From the NCBI GenBank assembly GCA_002633005.1, contig NMRA01000022.1, forward strand, positions 817,076-861,905: 44,830 bases of DNA. The letters are read 5' to 3'. This document shows positions 1 through 25,931 of the stretch, one piece after another; within the stretch, counting starts at the first letter, position 1; each line of letters begins with the position of its first letter. The notes beneath the pieces were generated by a model that did not search any database, had not been told where the DNA came from, and was given only the letters and a program-made list of their open reading frames with translations. Made by a program: the position numbers and the translations under genes. Source of the stretch: Phoronis australis (Eukaryota; Phoronida; Phoronidae).

Positions 1-79
1 GATTTAATCTCTGAAACGGGTACACGAAATAATATTTCAAGGTTACGTAAGTCGGCACTGGTCGGATATAGCGATCCGT

Positions 80-149
80 GATTTAGAAAACCAGTTTCAT
101 CCACTAAGTAACGGGCCTGTTATTTAGTGACTGCCTGGTTCTCTAAATC
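80..149. repeat. 70-bp imperfect palindrome
   Basis: The left arm starts gatttagaaaaccag and the right arm ends ctggttctctaaatc. The arms also pair through cactaagtaac / gttatttagtg and meet at gggcc near 114, with only a few mismatches and one or two single-base gaps. It may be a small hairpin MITE or a cruciform-forming sequence. No target-site duplication was established. Confidence 0.7.
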
Positions 150-211
150 TCTATATCTTTGCCCATAAGTCTGCTCTTAGACATCGAGACTGAAACAGTG
201 ACCACCGTCTC

Positions 212-250
212 CAGGGGCGGATCCAGGATTTTTAGTTAGATAGGGGGGTG
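212..250 (+). mobile_element. DNA-transposon end (CAGGGGCGGATCC type)
   Basis: It begins caggggcggatccaggattt and continues into agttagat plus a G run. Nearly the same sequence begins at 44794. A CAGGG-type start is common at hAT-superfamily termini, so this is probably one end of a non-autonomous DNA transposon. No matching inverted end was found nearby. Confidence 0.5.
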
Positions 251-736
251 CTAGGGCAGAGTCTTAGCCAGGATTTCGCCTGTCAGACATGTTGTAATAA
301 AGGAAGTCGGTTGGCCAAAAAGGACACACAGGTTCGGGCCTATTAACACGGTGCAAGAGAAAAGGTCTGGAGGATACTCACATTACGTCCGTACAGGACG
401 GCAGCGAACTCCAGAAGGCCCATTCCATCTTGTCACGTGGTCTTGATGGGTGACTCATCACGTGATCGAAAGGTGACCTCGGCTGGGGTCTTCTGGCGTC
501 AAATGTCGCACCAGGCCAAGACCAACATTGTCACGAAAAGGACATCACAACATAGAGACGCCACAGCCGAGACTGACGTCGACATTTACTACAGACATTC
601 GCACCTTCAAACTGCCAAATCTTGATCGCCGAACTATCTATAGTTGTGTAGTCTTTGCACTGACATAATTTCTGTGATCTTATCACTCATATTACTAGCT
701 ATCAATATTAGCTGAAGACAAATTTTATTGTTTCAG

Positions 737-15896
<15,160 letters not shown>

Positions 15897-16230
15897 TGTA
15901 TGATGTCACAGACAACTTGTACGAAGAAGCTACTGTTTCTAGTTGATCCTGCACTGGACAGTTGTGAACTTACCTGGGCTGGCAGTGTTACGTCAGTGAG
16001 CCAGGCATGATTTTCTAAGCCGTCGTTTTTGTGTACTTGACGATACAGAGGGATTGGGGTACTGTGCTAGCCAGCTCTAGTGGCCTGATCCGAATGGTTG
16101 GGCATGAAGAAGATATTTAGATGTTACATCCTTTGTACTGTGGCTGTACAGTACTCCAGCATCTACTTGTGATGACAGTTCAAACTTGATGTCATAATAA
16201 AATATATACAAGTATTAAGTAACTGCCCTG
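15897..16230 (+). other. HSPA9: HSPA9 3' untranslated region
   Basis: AT-rich sequence after the stop, running to a canonical AATAAA at 16196-16201. Cleavage is expected about 10-30 bases later. No alternative earlier signal of equal quality was seen. Confidence 0.8.
16196..16201 (+). terminator. HSPA9: HSPA9 polyadenylation signal
   Basis: Canonical AATAAA 300 nt after the stop codon, in the same orientation as the gene. Confidence 0.8.
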
Positions 16231-17257
16231 AAATGTGCCAAGCATGAGATCTTGGCGAGTGGTTTGAAATTCGTTATCATAGCTTGGAAGAAATTGATAT
16301 TTCAGCTGTAATGTTATTAGATTTTGGTAACTTGCAAGGTGTCTAGTATTTGGTAGATGGCCTGCGATTGGGCGCTGTGTTGGAACTCAGTCTTTGTAAA
16401 TGATTTGTATACATTTTCATTTGTAATTGTCCTGAGCATTGGCAAGAATCGTGTAAATTGTTAATAACTGACTATTTAATATAGCGTGTACATTGAAGAT
16501 GATGAATTCAAAATGGCTTTTTTCATGTTTCTGAAGCAAAGAGTGTCGTGTACTTGACCATAGGTGGCGTGGTGGAACTGGCCACAGGTACAGCTGGATG
16601 ACCTTCGTAAGGCACAATCTGAACACAGATGACTTAGCGCAATACAATCTCTAAAAGAAGTCCTAAAGGATATTGAAGATTTTCTAGAACTTCACAAGCA
16701 TGTTACTGCTGACACCCAAATAGTGCAAATCCTAAACTGTCCTTTCCGATTTGGAGTCATTATTCATTGCGAGTTTCATTAGACTTCCCAGTTGCATGGG
16801 TAATTTTTCCGAGTTCAGAGGTTATTTAGGCAAAATGTGTGCTATGGTCCAAGTGTCCAAATGCATGGTCTGTGGAGTGGGGCTGGGGTTGATGTAGTTT
16901 GTTGTGAGGAATCTGAGAACACAAAGTCTGCACTTATCAACTTGGCATTTATTATCAGCTGACAAAGGGGGTGTGGTGTGTGTGTGTATTTATTTATTAT
17001 AGTGACATAAGGGTACCAGTAAATACAATATCAAAGACAGATTATTCACCACACCCCCCAGCCTCAATGGGCTTACTCAGTCACCTAATAATAATTAATG
17101 TGGTAAGGGTACTTGTAGGTGTCTGCAAGCATTCTGTGCCAAACTCCTACATTTTAGAGGAGATATCAACCAATTAAATTTTCCCAAAGCATGCTTATTA
17201 AATTGGACGCTTGTCGCATTTTGCAATTCAATCTCAATTTTCCAAAATTTTGGCCCA
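16231..17257. other. Intergenic region after HSPA9
   Basis: No gene recognised. It contains a hairpin at 16967-17058 and a short TG-rich run at about 16972-16990. Confidence 0.7.
16967..17058. repeat. Inverted repeat with a perfect 12-bp stem
   Basis: gggggtgtggtg (16967-16978) is the exact reverse complement of caccacaccccc (17047-17058), with a 68-base AT-rich loop starting with TG repeats. It may be a small MITE. Confidence 0.65.
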
Positions 17258-18002
17258 TTTTATGCGCCCACATATTAATATGTAGTCGCTTATTGCTGTC
17301 ATCTGTCTGTCCGGGCGTCTGGCGTCCTCAGTTGTATCTCCTAATCCCCTCACAGGATCCTGATGAGATTTGGCAGATGTGTTCCTATGAAGTTGGCGAT
17401 GGATGATTACGAATTTCGGACCTCTTCGACTACCGGTGTGCCCCCTAGTGACAATTTCAATTTTTTAAGCTTACCTCTGTATCTTCGGAGGTCATCAACG
17501 GATTTTCATAAAATTTGGCAGTTGGGCATCTATTAGTGAGCTAACGGTATCGTCCGGTTTTTGGTTTGATTCGTGTTATTTTGCGCTACCTAGTGGCCAC
17601 TTTTATTGTTTTCGAATCTTATTTGGCGTCTGCCCCTCTGTCGACCAAACCACTGAAAGGATGGTTGTGGAAATTGGCATGTATGTTCCTAATGTGAAGA
17701 GGAAGTCTGACGATGATTTTCAATCTACTGTGGCGCCTCTTACTGGCAGTTATGTTTTTTGCGCCTATAGCCTGCTTGTGACAATTTCAATTTTTCGTTT
17801 TCCTCGGGTTTCTCAGAAGTTCCTTGACGGATTTTTAATGAAATTTGGTGAATTTCTTTGATGACATATACCAGTTTTCGGATAGATTCGACGTATTTTG
17901 CGTCATCTAGTGGCCATTTGTTTGTTCCAACTAAACACCCCTAGAAGCACACCGTTTGCGGTGCATTCGTGGGCGCATTTCAACGATCCGCGTCGCTCTT
18001 GT
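17258..18002 (+). mobile_element. Nested tandem-repeat element, copy B
   Basis: It starts ttttatgcgcccacatatta and ends in gcgcatttcaacgatccgcg and tcgctcttgt, matching copy A at both ends. It is half as long, about four monomers rather than seven. Monomer cores include gtgccccctagtgac (about 17439), gcgctacctagtggc (about 17584) and tcatctagtggcc (about 17904). Confidence 0.8.
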
Positions 18003-20154
18003 TGATTTTCATGGCGCCTTATTGGCCAATGCTCTGCTGGTGTGCACCTATATTTTTTGTAGTCAATACTCAGCTAAGGGTTGGTTTACCGACGAACATT
18101 TCTGGCGGATTTTTACCAAATCGAAAAGCAAGTTCACAGTAATGTAGGCATGCAGTTGACATTTTGCGATTGGAGTTTAACACGGTTTTGCTTTTCACAC
18201 ATCTACGCAGGGAAATGCTGTTCTGTGTGCCACCAAATTCTGAAAAAGTACTCGGGAAGTGACCGAGCACGTATAGTGCAAGTTGGCTGTATTCTGGAAA
18301 AGTTTGTGCTGCTCGTGATTGTCGTACATCCGTGTAATAAAATGCTCTTCTGTTCGCAACTCGTATCAATTAGGCGGGAATGTTGCTATATTTGACTTAG
18401 ACTCATTTGAAGACTTGAGAACTGACAATTCGTCATTACCTCGCGTCGGGCGTATTGATTTACTTGTCACTGCGGCTTGGTTGAAGGATTACCCGATGTG
18501 TTATTGCAACCGATTGGCTTGCAGCACATTTAAAGTTGATATTGTTATGAACTAAGCTTCCTTAAAACAAAAAGCAACGTTTTCCACTTGGGTACGTTAG
18601 AGGGCGTTGGAAGAGTTCGTATTTCGTTGTCGCTCGAGGCTAATCTTGGGCACTTAACGAACTGCCTGGAAATCATTATTGCTATCGCTTTTTACACTAT
18701 AGGGTTTATAGCTTTTTGACAACTTGTTCCTGTTCTTATAAGGATAATAAATTCGTATGTGATAAATCATGGGCAACGTCGTGACATGTGGGCTATTATT
18801 AGTAATCGTTAGTGATGTTGCAGGAAGTCAGGCCGCAAATGCGTCCCTTCCGTGTTGTCTGCAACACACGGCGTAGTTACAACATTTACAATGAATTAGC
18901 TAGGGGTGCGTTCCACAGAGGCGAGAATCTCGGAAAAAAACTGAAGACCGCGAGATATCGCCATGTATTCAATAAGTCACAAGCAAAGCAGTGTTTCTCT
19001 TTCGTAAGCCAACACTAATGTATTGCAGATGCGGTCAGATTACAATTATCTCTACCGATGTAACCAGATGAGATTTTTTCAGACGCATCTCGTAATTGCT
19101 AACATAACACGCGACCACTTTGATAACTTTTTCTTCCCTTTCTCTTAAGTGTCACTTTGGCGAAGTATTTTCAAGTCGAGCGGATTCGGCGAAAAGTCGA
19201 GTTCCACTTCACAGGTGAGCCGACTCGTAGACGGTCTCCGTCGCCCCGCCACCTGGTGACTGAGCGAGGCACACTAGCTTCCTTAGTGAGATTCTCAAAT
19301 AAAAAAATGACGCAATAAAAATGAACAGGGAGATGCAAATATATTTGCTTGATGACGTGCAACAGCACCAGAAGAAAGAAAAAAACAACAAAAAAGGGAT
19401 GAACATAGGGAGGTAGAAATATTGACTTGTGGTCAAAATTGATGGCGACCACCAGGAGAGTAAGTTCTGCGCAAATACAGTAATAAATCCACCGCTATTC
19501 GAGACCAAAAACCTTTGTCAATCACGAACAAGAGAGTGTGGCTACATATATGACTAGAGAACTACTTGAGACTGAGAGGCTGGTAGAGGGCTCTCCGGCC
19601 CGACAACGAAATATCGGACAAATAACTGACACATTTCATCTTACCTAGAAGTTCTCATCTCCGAGATAAGTAAAAGACGAGAAACGACTTCAAGGACTGG
19701 GTCTGCAATTCACTAACACTAAATCACTTCTGCAGAGAAGCAAGTTGGCTATACCAGGCAATAACTTGTAGATGAAGGAATGCCTTTCTCCGGGAAATGA
19801 TAACGATATGCCTATTTGTCGTAAGTCTCTTATACCATACCGGTAACTAGTGAGCCGGTGGAAAAAGTGACCGCTGCTGATTTTTCATGTTTTAACCTCT
19901 GAACCATATCTGTTAATTTACCTTTTGATTGTTGACAGAGGTCCGATAAACGAACCCCCACATTTGACATTCTTTGATAAATTGTGCGACAACTGAGTCA
20001 CTATTTATCATGAGTCGGAAGAAAAATACCTGTGCAAGACAAACTGATATCTGTATTCACAACCAAGGATTCTCTAACGTAGCAGGATGACTGCCTGATA
20101 AAAACACAACCTTTTGATACATGTACTTTGGAAGACAGCGAGAATTCAGTGGCA
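18003..20154. other. Intergenic region
   Basis: No confident gene. One open stretch at 18812-19018 begins MMLQEVRPQMRPFRVVCNTR and could be a degraded or partial exon, but it lacks the rest of any domain. Confidence 0.6.
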
Positions 20155-20567
20155 GGTTGCGTCAAACAGTCCCTAATAGGGACTCAACTAAGTTCCCTAA
20201 AACCTAAGGCGAATTTTTGGACTTGAGAAAACACCGATTGAAATTTCTTACTGTTCTAGTTTCATTACTAAGTCAACTTTTGCCTTTGATACATATCGAT
20301 AGTGAACTCCACGTTGAATTGTCAATATTATCGAAAATAATTAGAGATCTTTTCATGCAACACCCTCAATTTAAGGACTGAGTCCCTAATTATTTTCGAT
20401 GAAATCTGGGTTCGGTTTTTAGTTATATCATTAGAAAATGTTTTTAATCAAAGAGGAGCTCATAATAAAAATGAAATGATAGAAACATATTTCATCTGTT
20501 TGTCCATGAATACATAAATACGCAAAACGACTTAGGTAGTCCCTATTTGGGAATGTTTCATGCAACC
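20155..20567. mobile_element. 413-bp MITE-like element
   Basis: The left end ggttgcgtcaaacagtccct pairs with the right end, whose inner part is agtccctatttggg and whose outer part is tttcatgcaacc. This gives about 30-bp imperfect terminal inverted repeats. The interior is AT-rich with no ORF, and a smaller palindrome lies inside at 20330-20400. Confidence 0.7.
20330..20400. repeat. Palindrome nested in the 413-bp element
   Basis: atcgaaaataatta (20330-20343) and its exact reverse complement (20387-20400) flank a centre that repeats the parent's end motifs (catgcaac, gactgagtccct). It probably arose by insertion or rearrangement of a related element. Confidence 0.65.
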
Positions 20568-22975
20568 GGCTACAGGTGCCCAAGAGTCAATGGTGACTAG
20601 TCCCAGACACGCTCGTAAAATGAGCTACTGAACCCTTGGATAGGAAAGGAACTTTAGATTTACTATTAACCGCCATAAAATTCTGTTCTCAACCTCAAAC
20701 TGGTTCGAACTTGGTGCTCCTTACCGAGTGTTGGCCTCTGGGCTGGTCAAGAACCTTCCGCACGTATTACTTGAAACTATGGTCGCAAAGTCGGCGTTGT
20801 CAAAGCCACCACAACATTAAATCAGTTGAGCCTCAGTAGTCTCAAACATATCCTGGTAGTGCTTTACAAGCCCACAAAGCAACTATAATTTTATCAACGG
20901 CCATTAAGTAGTAAATCAAAAGAGTTTTTGACGAATAGCGGGTTTATATCACTCCAGCCACCCGGCGACGGAGTCAGGAGTATTCGTCAATAGTACACTA
21001 CCCTTAAAATTAGTTAAATGCAAAATACCAATAAATCTTCTTGACAATGCAAAATGCAAGACTAACCTCTACCTAAAAAGCACAGTTTAATTGCTCCAGA
21101 AAACATCTTTATAACGAAAGACCAATATCGGAAAAAGCGGCCACACTGAAGGCTCATTGAGTTCTCGGACGCATGCACCTCGCTGCCTTAAACTATCCAA
21201 TAAGAGGCATTCTTTTTTAGTGGGGGTATTCCTATTGAGTTGTTTCCTCAAGGAAAATCTCGAGTGGTAGAGTCCCGTCTTCGGCTCCCAACGGAAAATC
21301 GAGTGCAAACGATCGATTCGTATGGCAGATTTAATGAATACATGTCATACAGGGTCAAATTCTATTGTCGGACGTTTACTTTTAGGCACAGTTGAAAAGA
21401 CGCTACTAAGAAAGACTTCCTTGTAGTGAGACTTAAGCAGGTCTAAAAGCCTATAATCGCATTGTTGATATGGTACGCTAGGCCTGTCTCAGTACACTAT
21501 AAGGAGTTTGCCGAGTTTAAGTTCTAATGTTAATAACGCAGTTCAAAATTGAAAAGTGTGCATTTCGGAAGGACTTAATTTCTAACCACTGAAGTAATTC
21601 CCACTTACATTACAATTACGTTTCCCCTTTCTAGTTTAATTTGTGCCCTTTGTTACTTATCCATATACAAGCAACAGGAAACAACTTAGGCCTACTGACC
21701 AATCAAAATCATGACATTTTTAAGATAACAATCATCCAATGACAATCTTCGAAACAAGTTACCCATTCATTTTTTAGGAACACTGATTCAAACACCCGGC
21801 AATTAGAAACGTGACTATCTAAGTCTTTAAGGAAAAGAAATTGTCAATGTCCTCATGTAGTATTCTTGATTTGTTGACAAATTCCAGAAGGAAATGGACA
21901 TATAAGATTATAAAAAGACACTGAAATGGCGAAGAGTCATTCCCAAACTTTGATTGAATACACAAACTCGCACCTGAAGACAGGATTGCAGCCAACAGTG
22001 ATCGTCTCACAAGAAGAACTCCAATTGGATAGTAAAGGTACGATGTCATAAACTCAGCAATAGCCAATAAGTAAATGAGGATTGGGTTATTATTTGGACT
22101 TTTTCTACAATAAGATGCTGGAGTTGCAGAAACATTTGCACAATTTATAAAGAGGAGATCTCATCTCGTTCCGAGAAGAAACTAGCTTTTGGCCTCGTGC
22201 AATTATAACGAGACCACAAGTTCTTTCTACACCTAAAATCAGTACTATTTAACCAAGCATTAATATTGAGATAAATTTGACTACACTAAGTGGTTCTAAT
22301 CAAAATTTGGTTTTTGTGTTGAGTTTATTTTCGATTTAAGTTAGAGTTACGAAAGTTTCTCTTTTGTCCTATCTCAGCGTATTTCGTTGCACTGTTCTTA
22401 AGCGAGAGAGTGCGTGTGGAGCCAACTTCCACAAATTCAATCCATGATCCACACCACGGAGTTCAGCACACCCACGGCTGCATAACACCCGGTTCTGTAG
22501 TACAGTGGTAGAAATCTGAATGTTATCTCGATTTTTTCACTTTGCAAGTGTAAAATTAAAACAAGACTTGAAATACGTGATTTGCCGCCTTAATAGCCAC
22601 TCTAGGTGGGAATTCGCAATATCACTTCTTTCGAGTTGTCTTATACACAGCGCGACAGTCTCAACTTTGACTATAATTAAACTACTATAGAATTGTTTTT
22701 TAAATGAGTAAGTATCCACAATAGAAACCTGCGTAACGGTCGTCTGCACATTACTGGGATCGCACATTGTCAAAATTTCAGAGCAGCCTAAACTAGACTG
22801 TCGTCACATGTCTTACCAAGCAAATATTAATGTTCAACTCATGTAAAATAAAGTTTGGTCAGTTGATTAATAAATTGATTAAACGTATCCCCCATACTCG
22901 AATAGCCGAGTAGAATTACTCGTACGAGAAGACTACGTTCAGTTTGTTTAACGCACAAATTGCCTTTAATTTCAG
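20568..22975. other. Upstream region of the IL-17-like gene
   Basis: About 2.4 kb with no recognised coding exon or clear repeat. The last bases (gcctttaatttcag) form a good splice acceptor, so a 5' exon of the IL-17-like gene may lie in this stretch. Confidence 0.6.
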
Positions 22976-23617
22976 ATGCTTCAATTGACGTCCGCGCTTA
23001 TAGTCGTCTTGGTCAGCCTGTCAAAGACGTCCGCTGCGCCAACAGTCGCTCGCAACTGTACCAAGCCTCCTGACTCACAACTCCACGCCCGACTCATGGC
23101 CCTAAACTCGGGAATTGGTTCCCACGAGTCGTTCGCATTGGACCCAAGAATTGTCCAAAACAGTCAAGACATTAGCCGTGAAGAATTCGAAAGCTTAAGC
23201 AAGAACTACCCTCTCTACGGCGACACGCAATGTCCCACTAAACCATTACCAACTGGAGTTTTTGCTGCTCTCCATCAACGAGGCACGTGCCCATGGTATT
23301 ACGCAATTAATCACGACCCATCACGATTTCCCTCCACTTTGGCGGAGGCAACATGTAGATGTGAGGAGTGTGTCAAACAGAAAGGCGATTCCTTGGTTAG
23401 AACCATAAATGTATGCGAACCGGTTACGTACAGTGTACGCGTCTTGGTGCAAACGGGAAACTGCATTGATGGTTACTTTGAGTACCAAGTTGACTGGCAA
23501 CCCATCAGGGCGGGATGCACATGTGCAATGGCCAACACACACATGTCCGGACCCGGGAACCTTGGGAGACGAGTGGCGTCACCTGATGACGGAAGCCTTC
23601 CACCGATGGCTTCTTAA
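22976..23617 (+). CDS. IL17-like: IL-17-family secreted cytokine
   Basis: Predicted secreted cystine-knot cytokine of the interleukin-17 family, acting on IL-17R/SEFIR receptors in innate and mucosal immunity. The 213-aa product has a hydrophobic signal peptide (residues 1-20, LTSALIVVLVSLS, cleavage near TSA|AP) and a possible N-glycosylation site (NCT, 27-29). The IL-17 core runs from about residue 105 to 185: CPWYYAINHDPSRFPSTLAE, then ATCRCEEC (127-132), C147 with EP, SVRVL, C163 and a final GCTCA (180-184). This spacing and the CPW..D..R.P..L.EA.C.C order are diagnostic. The ATG follows an AG acceptor-like sequence directly, so an upstream non-coding or short coding exon is likely. The receptor and the specific subfamily cannot be assigned. 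Confidence 0.9.
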   Translation: MLQLTSALIVVLVSLSKTSAAPTVARNCTKPPDSQLHARLMALNSGIGSHESFALDPRIVQNSQDISREEFESLSKNYPLYGDTQCPTKPLPTGVFAALHQRGTCPWYYAINHDPSRFPSTLAEATCRCEECVKQKGDSLVRTINVCEPVTYSVRVLVQTGNCIDGYFEYQVDWQPIRAGCTCAMANTHMSGPGNLGRRVASPDDGSLPPMAS

Positions 23618-23929
23618 TAACAACAAGAGAAGAACCATAGACATGTTACACATGTAGCAGTAGTTTAACTTATGTTTTTGTTTATTTTTATATCTACCCT
23701 TGCCGTCCATTTTATAGGTGACCTGTTAAATCCATGAACAAAATCCCGGTGTCATTCTGTGAGGCAGAATGGTATTATTGTTTTTTTATGTATTTATGCA
23801 ACATATTTATAATAATTTAATTGTTGTATACTTGTGGTTAGTATGAACTGCATTGCTGCTCAGCGAGTTAATTTCTACACGTGAATAATTTGAACAAGAT
23901 GGACCTACCTCATTACCAGTCATGACAAT

Positions 23930-24235
23930 CATCATCGTTGTAGTCGTCGTCGTCGTCGTCATCGCTGTAGTCATCGTCGCAATTCCAACCGTCGCTTGAG
24001 AACATCTGCTATCTTAGACGTTGCCATGGTTGCTGTTATTGTCGTCATATTCACTGTTTTTGCCCTCACCATGGTGATAACTATAGTTGTTCTTATCGTC
24101 ATCACCGTCACCACCCTCATCATTTTGGTTAGAAGCGTACCGATGATTGCCACCATCACCGTCATCATTATTATCTCCATCAGTCATTACCACCACCATT
24201 AACATCGCCATCATCATCACCCGCCGCCGTCATCT
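23930..24235. repeat. Imperfect (GTC/ATC)n trinucleotide tract
   Basis: Interrupted trinucleotide repeat: pure gtc units at about 23943-23960, then catcatcg, caccatcacc and similar interruptions. It creates long overlapping open frames on both strands (low-complexity Ile/Val/Thr and Asp/Asn/Met peptides) that are not genes. Confidence 0.85.
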
Positions 24236-24417
24236 CCATGGTTACCACTACCAGACGTTACCATCAACATCAAAGGGCCGCACTCACCTTTATTCTTATC
24301 TTGTTTCGCAATCTACATGTATAAGGGGGACCATTCAGTATTAATGTTGTGGAGGCATTCCATGTAACTATTTATTAAACGGAAATGTGTTGTTAAAAGT
24401 TTCTAAATATCTCGTGA

Positions 24418-24423
24418 AATAAA
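24418..24423 (+). terminator. Candidate polyadenylation signal, IL-17-like gene
   Basis: Canonical AATAAA, downstream of the trinucleotide tract and followed by T/GT-rich sequence (gttctac..ttgtttgttt). Confidence 0.55.
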
Positions 24424-24430
24424 AATGTTC

Positions 24431-25200
24431 TACTTTGACTTGTTTGTTTAGTTATTCATTGTTATTGACACGTGCATCTGAATACTTGTACGTGCTTCTG
24501 ATTACTTGTACGTGCCTCTGATTAATTTCCTCTGTATTAGTAAATTATTGTACCCAGGCCTTTATTCCACCATTAAGCTTTGTGTACGAGACATCATTCA
24601 CATCATAAATGAAATCACCTCCAACACGCAAAGTAAAAAAAAAATAATAACACGAAAAGATCATGCTAAGTCTTTGAAATTTTGCCAACTATCATTTTAA
24701 AAGTGTACATTTTAGTCGGGTATAGGCCTATTTTATTAATACACGAATGGCCAAATTAGCTTTGTCATGTGATCTGAAAGCAGTAAAACAAATTCATANG
24801 AAGGAAAATGACGACTTTTTCTTAGATGAGTTACTGCACAGCGGCACACAGCAATGAACCATGCTTGCGAAGTGGGACAGGTGGCCTCGTTTTGGCGTTG
24901 GCCCATTTAAATATGGCGAATGCGTGCAAGTAGTGAATGTACGTGCTCTAAAATATTACACTGATACTTAGAGTGAACTTTAGCCATTGACTAACATTCA
25001 GGCTATCTTAGTTTACAGCAAGTGCTGCAATTACGCTAAATCAAAATAAAATGTTCTTAGCAGTAAAACATTTGAGGGGCGGAACGAGAGCAAAATACTC
25101 TAGAATAAAACCTGGATCTTTCAGAAAAGATTTTTCACAGTGACCATTACAGTCGTGACGATTGTTGACACTCTGCAAACTTCTACACTTAAAGTGAAAT
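24431..25200. other. Intergenic region
   Basis: No gene recognised. A short direct repeat occurs at 24478-24520 (acttgtacgtgc, three times in related form), and one base is undetermined (24799). Confidence 0.7.
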
Positions 25201-25275
25201 TATCATAGAGAGAACAGCCCAAGCGAGGATTCGAACCGGGAACGTTCACGGCGGCAGCCAAATGCTCTGGTAGCT
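25201..25275 (-). repeat. tRNA-derived SINE head
   Basis: On the minus strand it contains agagcatttggctgccgccg and then ggttcgaatcctcgcttgg. GGTTCGAATCC (25227-25237) is a perfect pol III B box / tRNA T-loop, and the preceding part resembles a tRNA anticodon region. There is no complete D arm. A functional tRNA is unlikely because the 5' acceptor stem is missing; a tRNA-derived SINE is the best reading. Confidence 0.6.
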
Positions 25276-25284
25276 GAAATAAAT

Positions 25285-25480
25285 CTCATCCTTGATTTCA
25301 TCGAATGTTTGGCACACATCATCGATAAGTGGCGCTCTGCAGTAAAATCACGAAAATACAACAGATTTATTGTTTTAAGAGTTTGGACAAAGATAATAAC
25401 TTCAAAATGTCTTTCAACAACAGTAATCCCAAAATGCGTTTTTCGGCAGCTAAACGATAATGTGCAGCTTTTAAAATCGA
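25285..25480. repeat. Dispersed repeat, copy 1
   Basis: Similar over its whole length to 34775-34950, sharing ttgatttca.cgaatgt.tgg, the ttattgttttaagagtttgg region and aatcccaaaatgcg. It accounts for the minus-strand open frame covering 25203-25652, so that frame is not called as a gene. Confidence 0.65.
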
Positions 25481-25707
25481 ACTGGAGGACTTGAAAGGGA
25501 CGGGGCGAGATGAGACTGGAGGACTTGTAAGGGACGGGGCGAGGTGAGACTGTAAAGAACGGGGCGGCACAAGGAAATCGCCTTAACATAACCCTAGAAC
25601 TCTGCAAACAAATTTGAGAACCGAACGGGATTGCTATCCTGCAACTCTTCATGTATATTGACTTACTTTAATGGCAGTAAATATAGTGTTTGATGGCGGA
25701 CCAAAGT

Positions 25708-25931
25708 CCCGTTTCATAAAAGTGATATTTGGTCTTACGCTCCACACAATTATTTCTGAGAAATAAATAAATTTCACTTGAGCAAAAAAGCACAGTCTCT
25801 GTAACTATATACACAACTGCCACTTTCTGATATAATTTCTATAAGTTATTTCTAAACTGATTCACTCATGATCACTTAACCCTTTATTTATCAATTGTGA
25901 AGTCTCACTAAGTCACTTTTCATGAAACAGG
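25708..25931. mobile_element. MITE-like element
   Basis: cccgtttcataaaagtgat at the left and gtcacttttcatgaaacagg at the right are inverted counterparts. Weaker pairing continues inward (ccacacaatt / caattgtgaagt). About 224 bp, AT-rich, no ORF. Confidence 0.6.

Larger units (their letters stand above)
1..736. other. 5' stretch before the first recognised HSPA9 exon
   Basis: No coding exon could be supported here. The stretch should be HSPA9 intron 1 or 5' flank. I looked for a first exon with ATG, a basic/hydroxylated targeting peptide and a phase-0 donor and found none. A 62-codon ORF at 437-625 has no targeting-peptide character and no usable donor. The stretch holds a 70-bp imperfect palindrome (80-149) and a transposon-end motif from 212. 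Confidence 0.6.
23618..24430 (+). other. IL17-like: 3' untranslated region of the IL-17-like gene
   Basis: AT-rich 3' region with a gtc/atc-rich segment in the middle. The first canonical poly(A) signal in this orientation is AATAAA at 24418-24423, giving a 3' UTR of about 0.8 kb. Confidence 0.55.

Noticed and set aside
437-625. 62-codon ORF upstream of the first recognised HSPA9 exon
   Set aside because: No amphipathic basic targeting-peptide character, no phase-0 donor at its end, and no similarity to mortalin N termini.
23971-24220. Overlapping frames rich in Met/Thr/Ile or Asp/Asn
   Set aside because: Low-complexity translations of the GTC/ATC tract.
25201-25275. Functional tRNA gene on the minus strand
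   Set aside because: B box is perfect, but the acceptor stem and D arm do not form; a SINE head is a better reading.
25203-25652. 149-codon minus-strand frame
   Set aside because: Covers a tRNA-derived SINE head and a dispersed repeat; a related copy at 34775 does not keep the frame.
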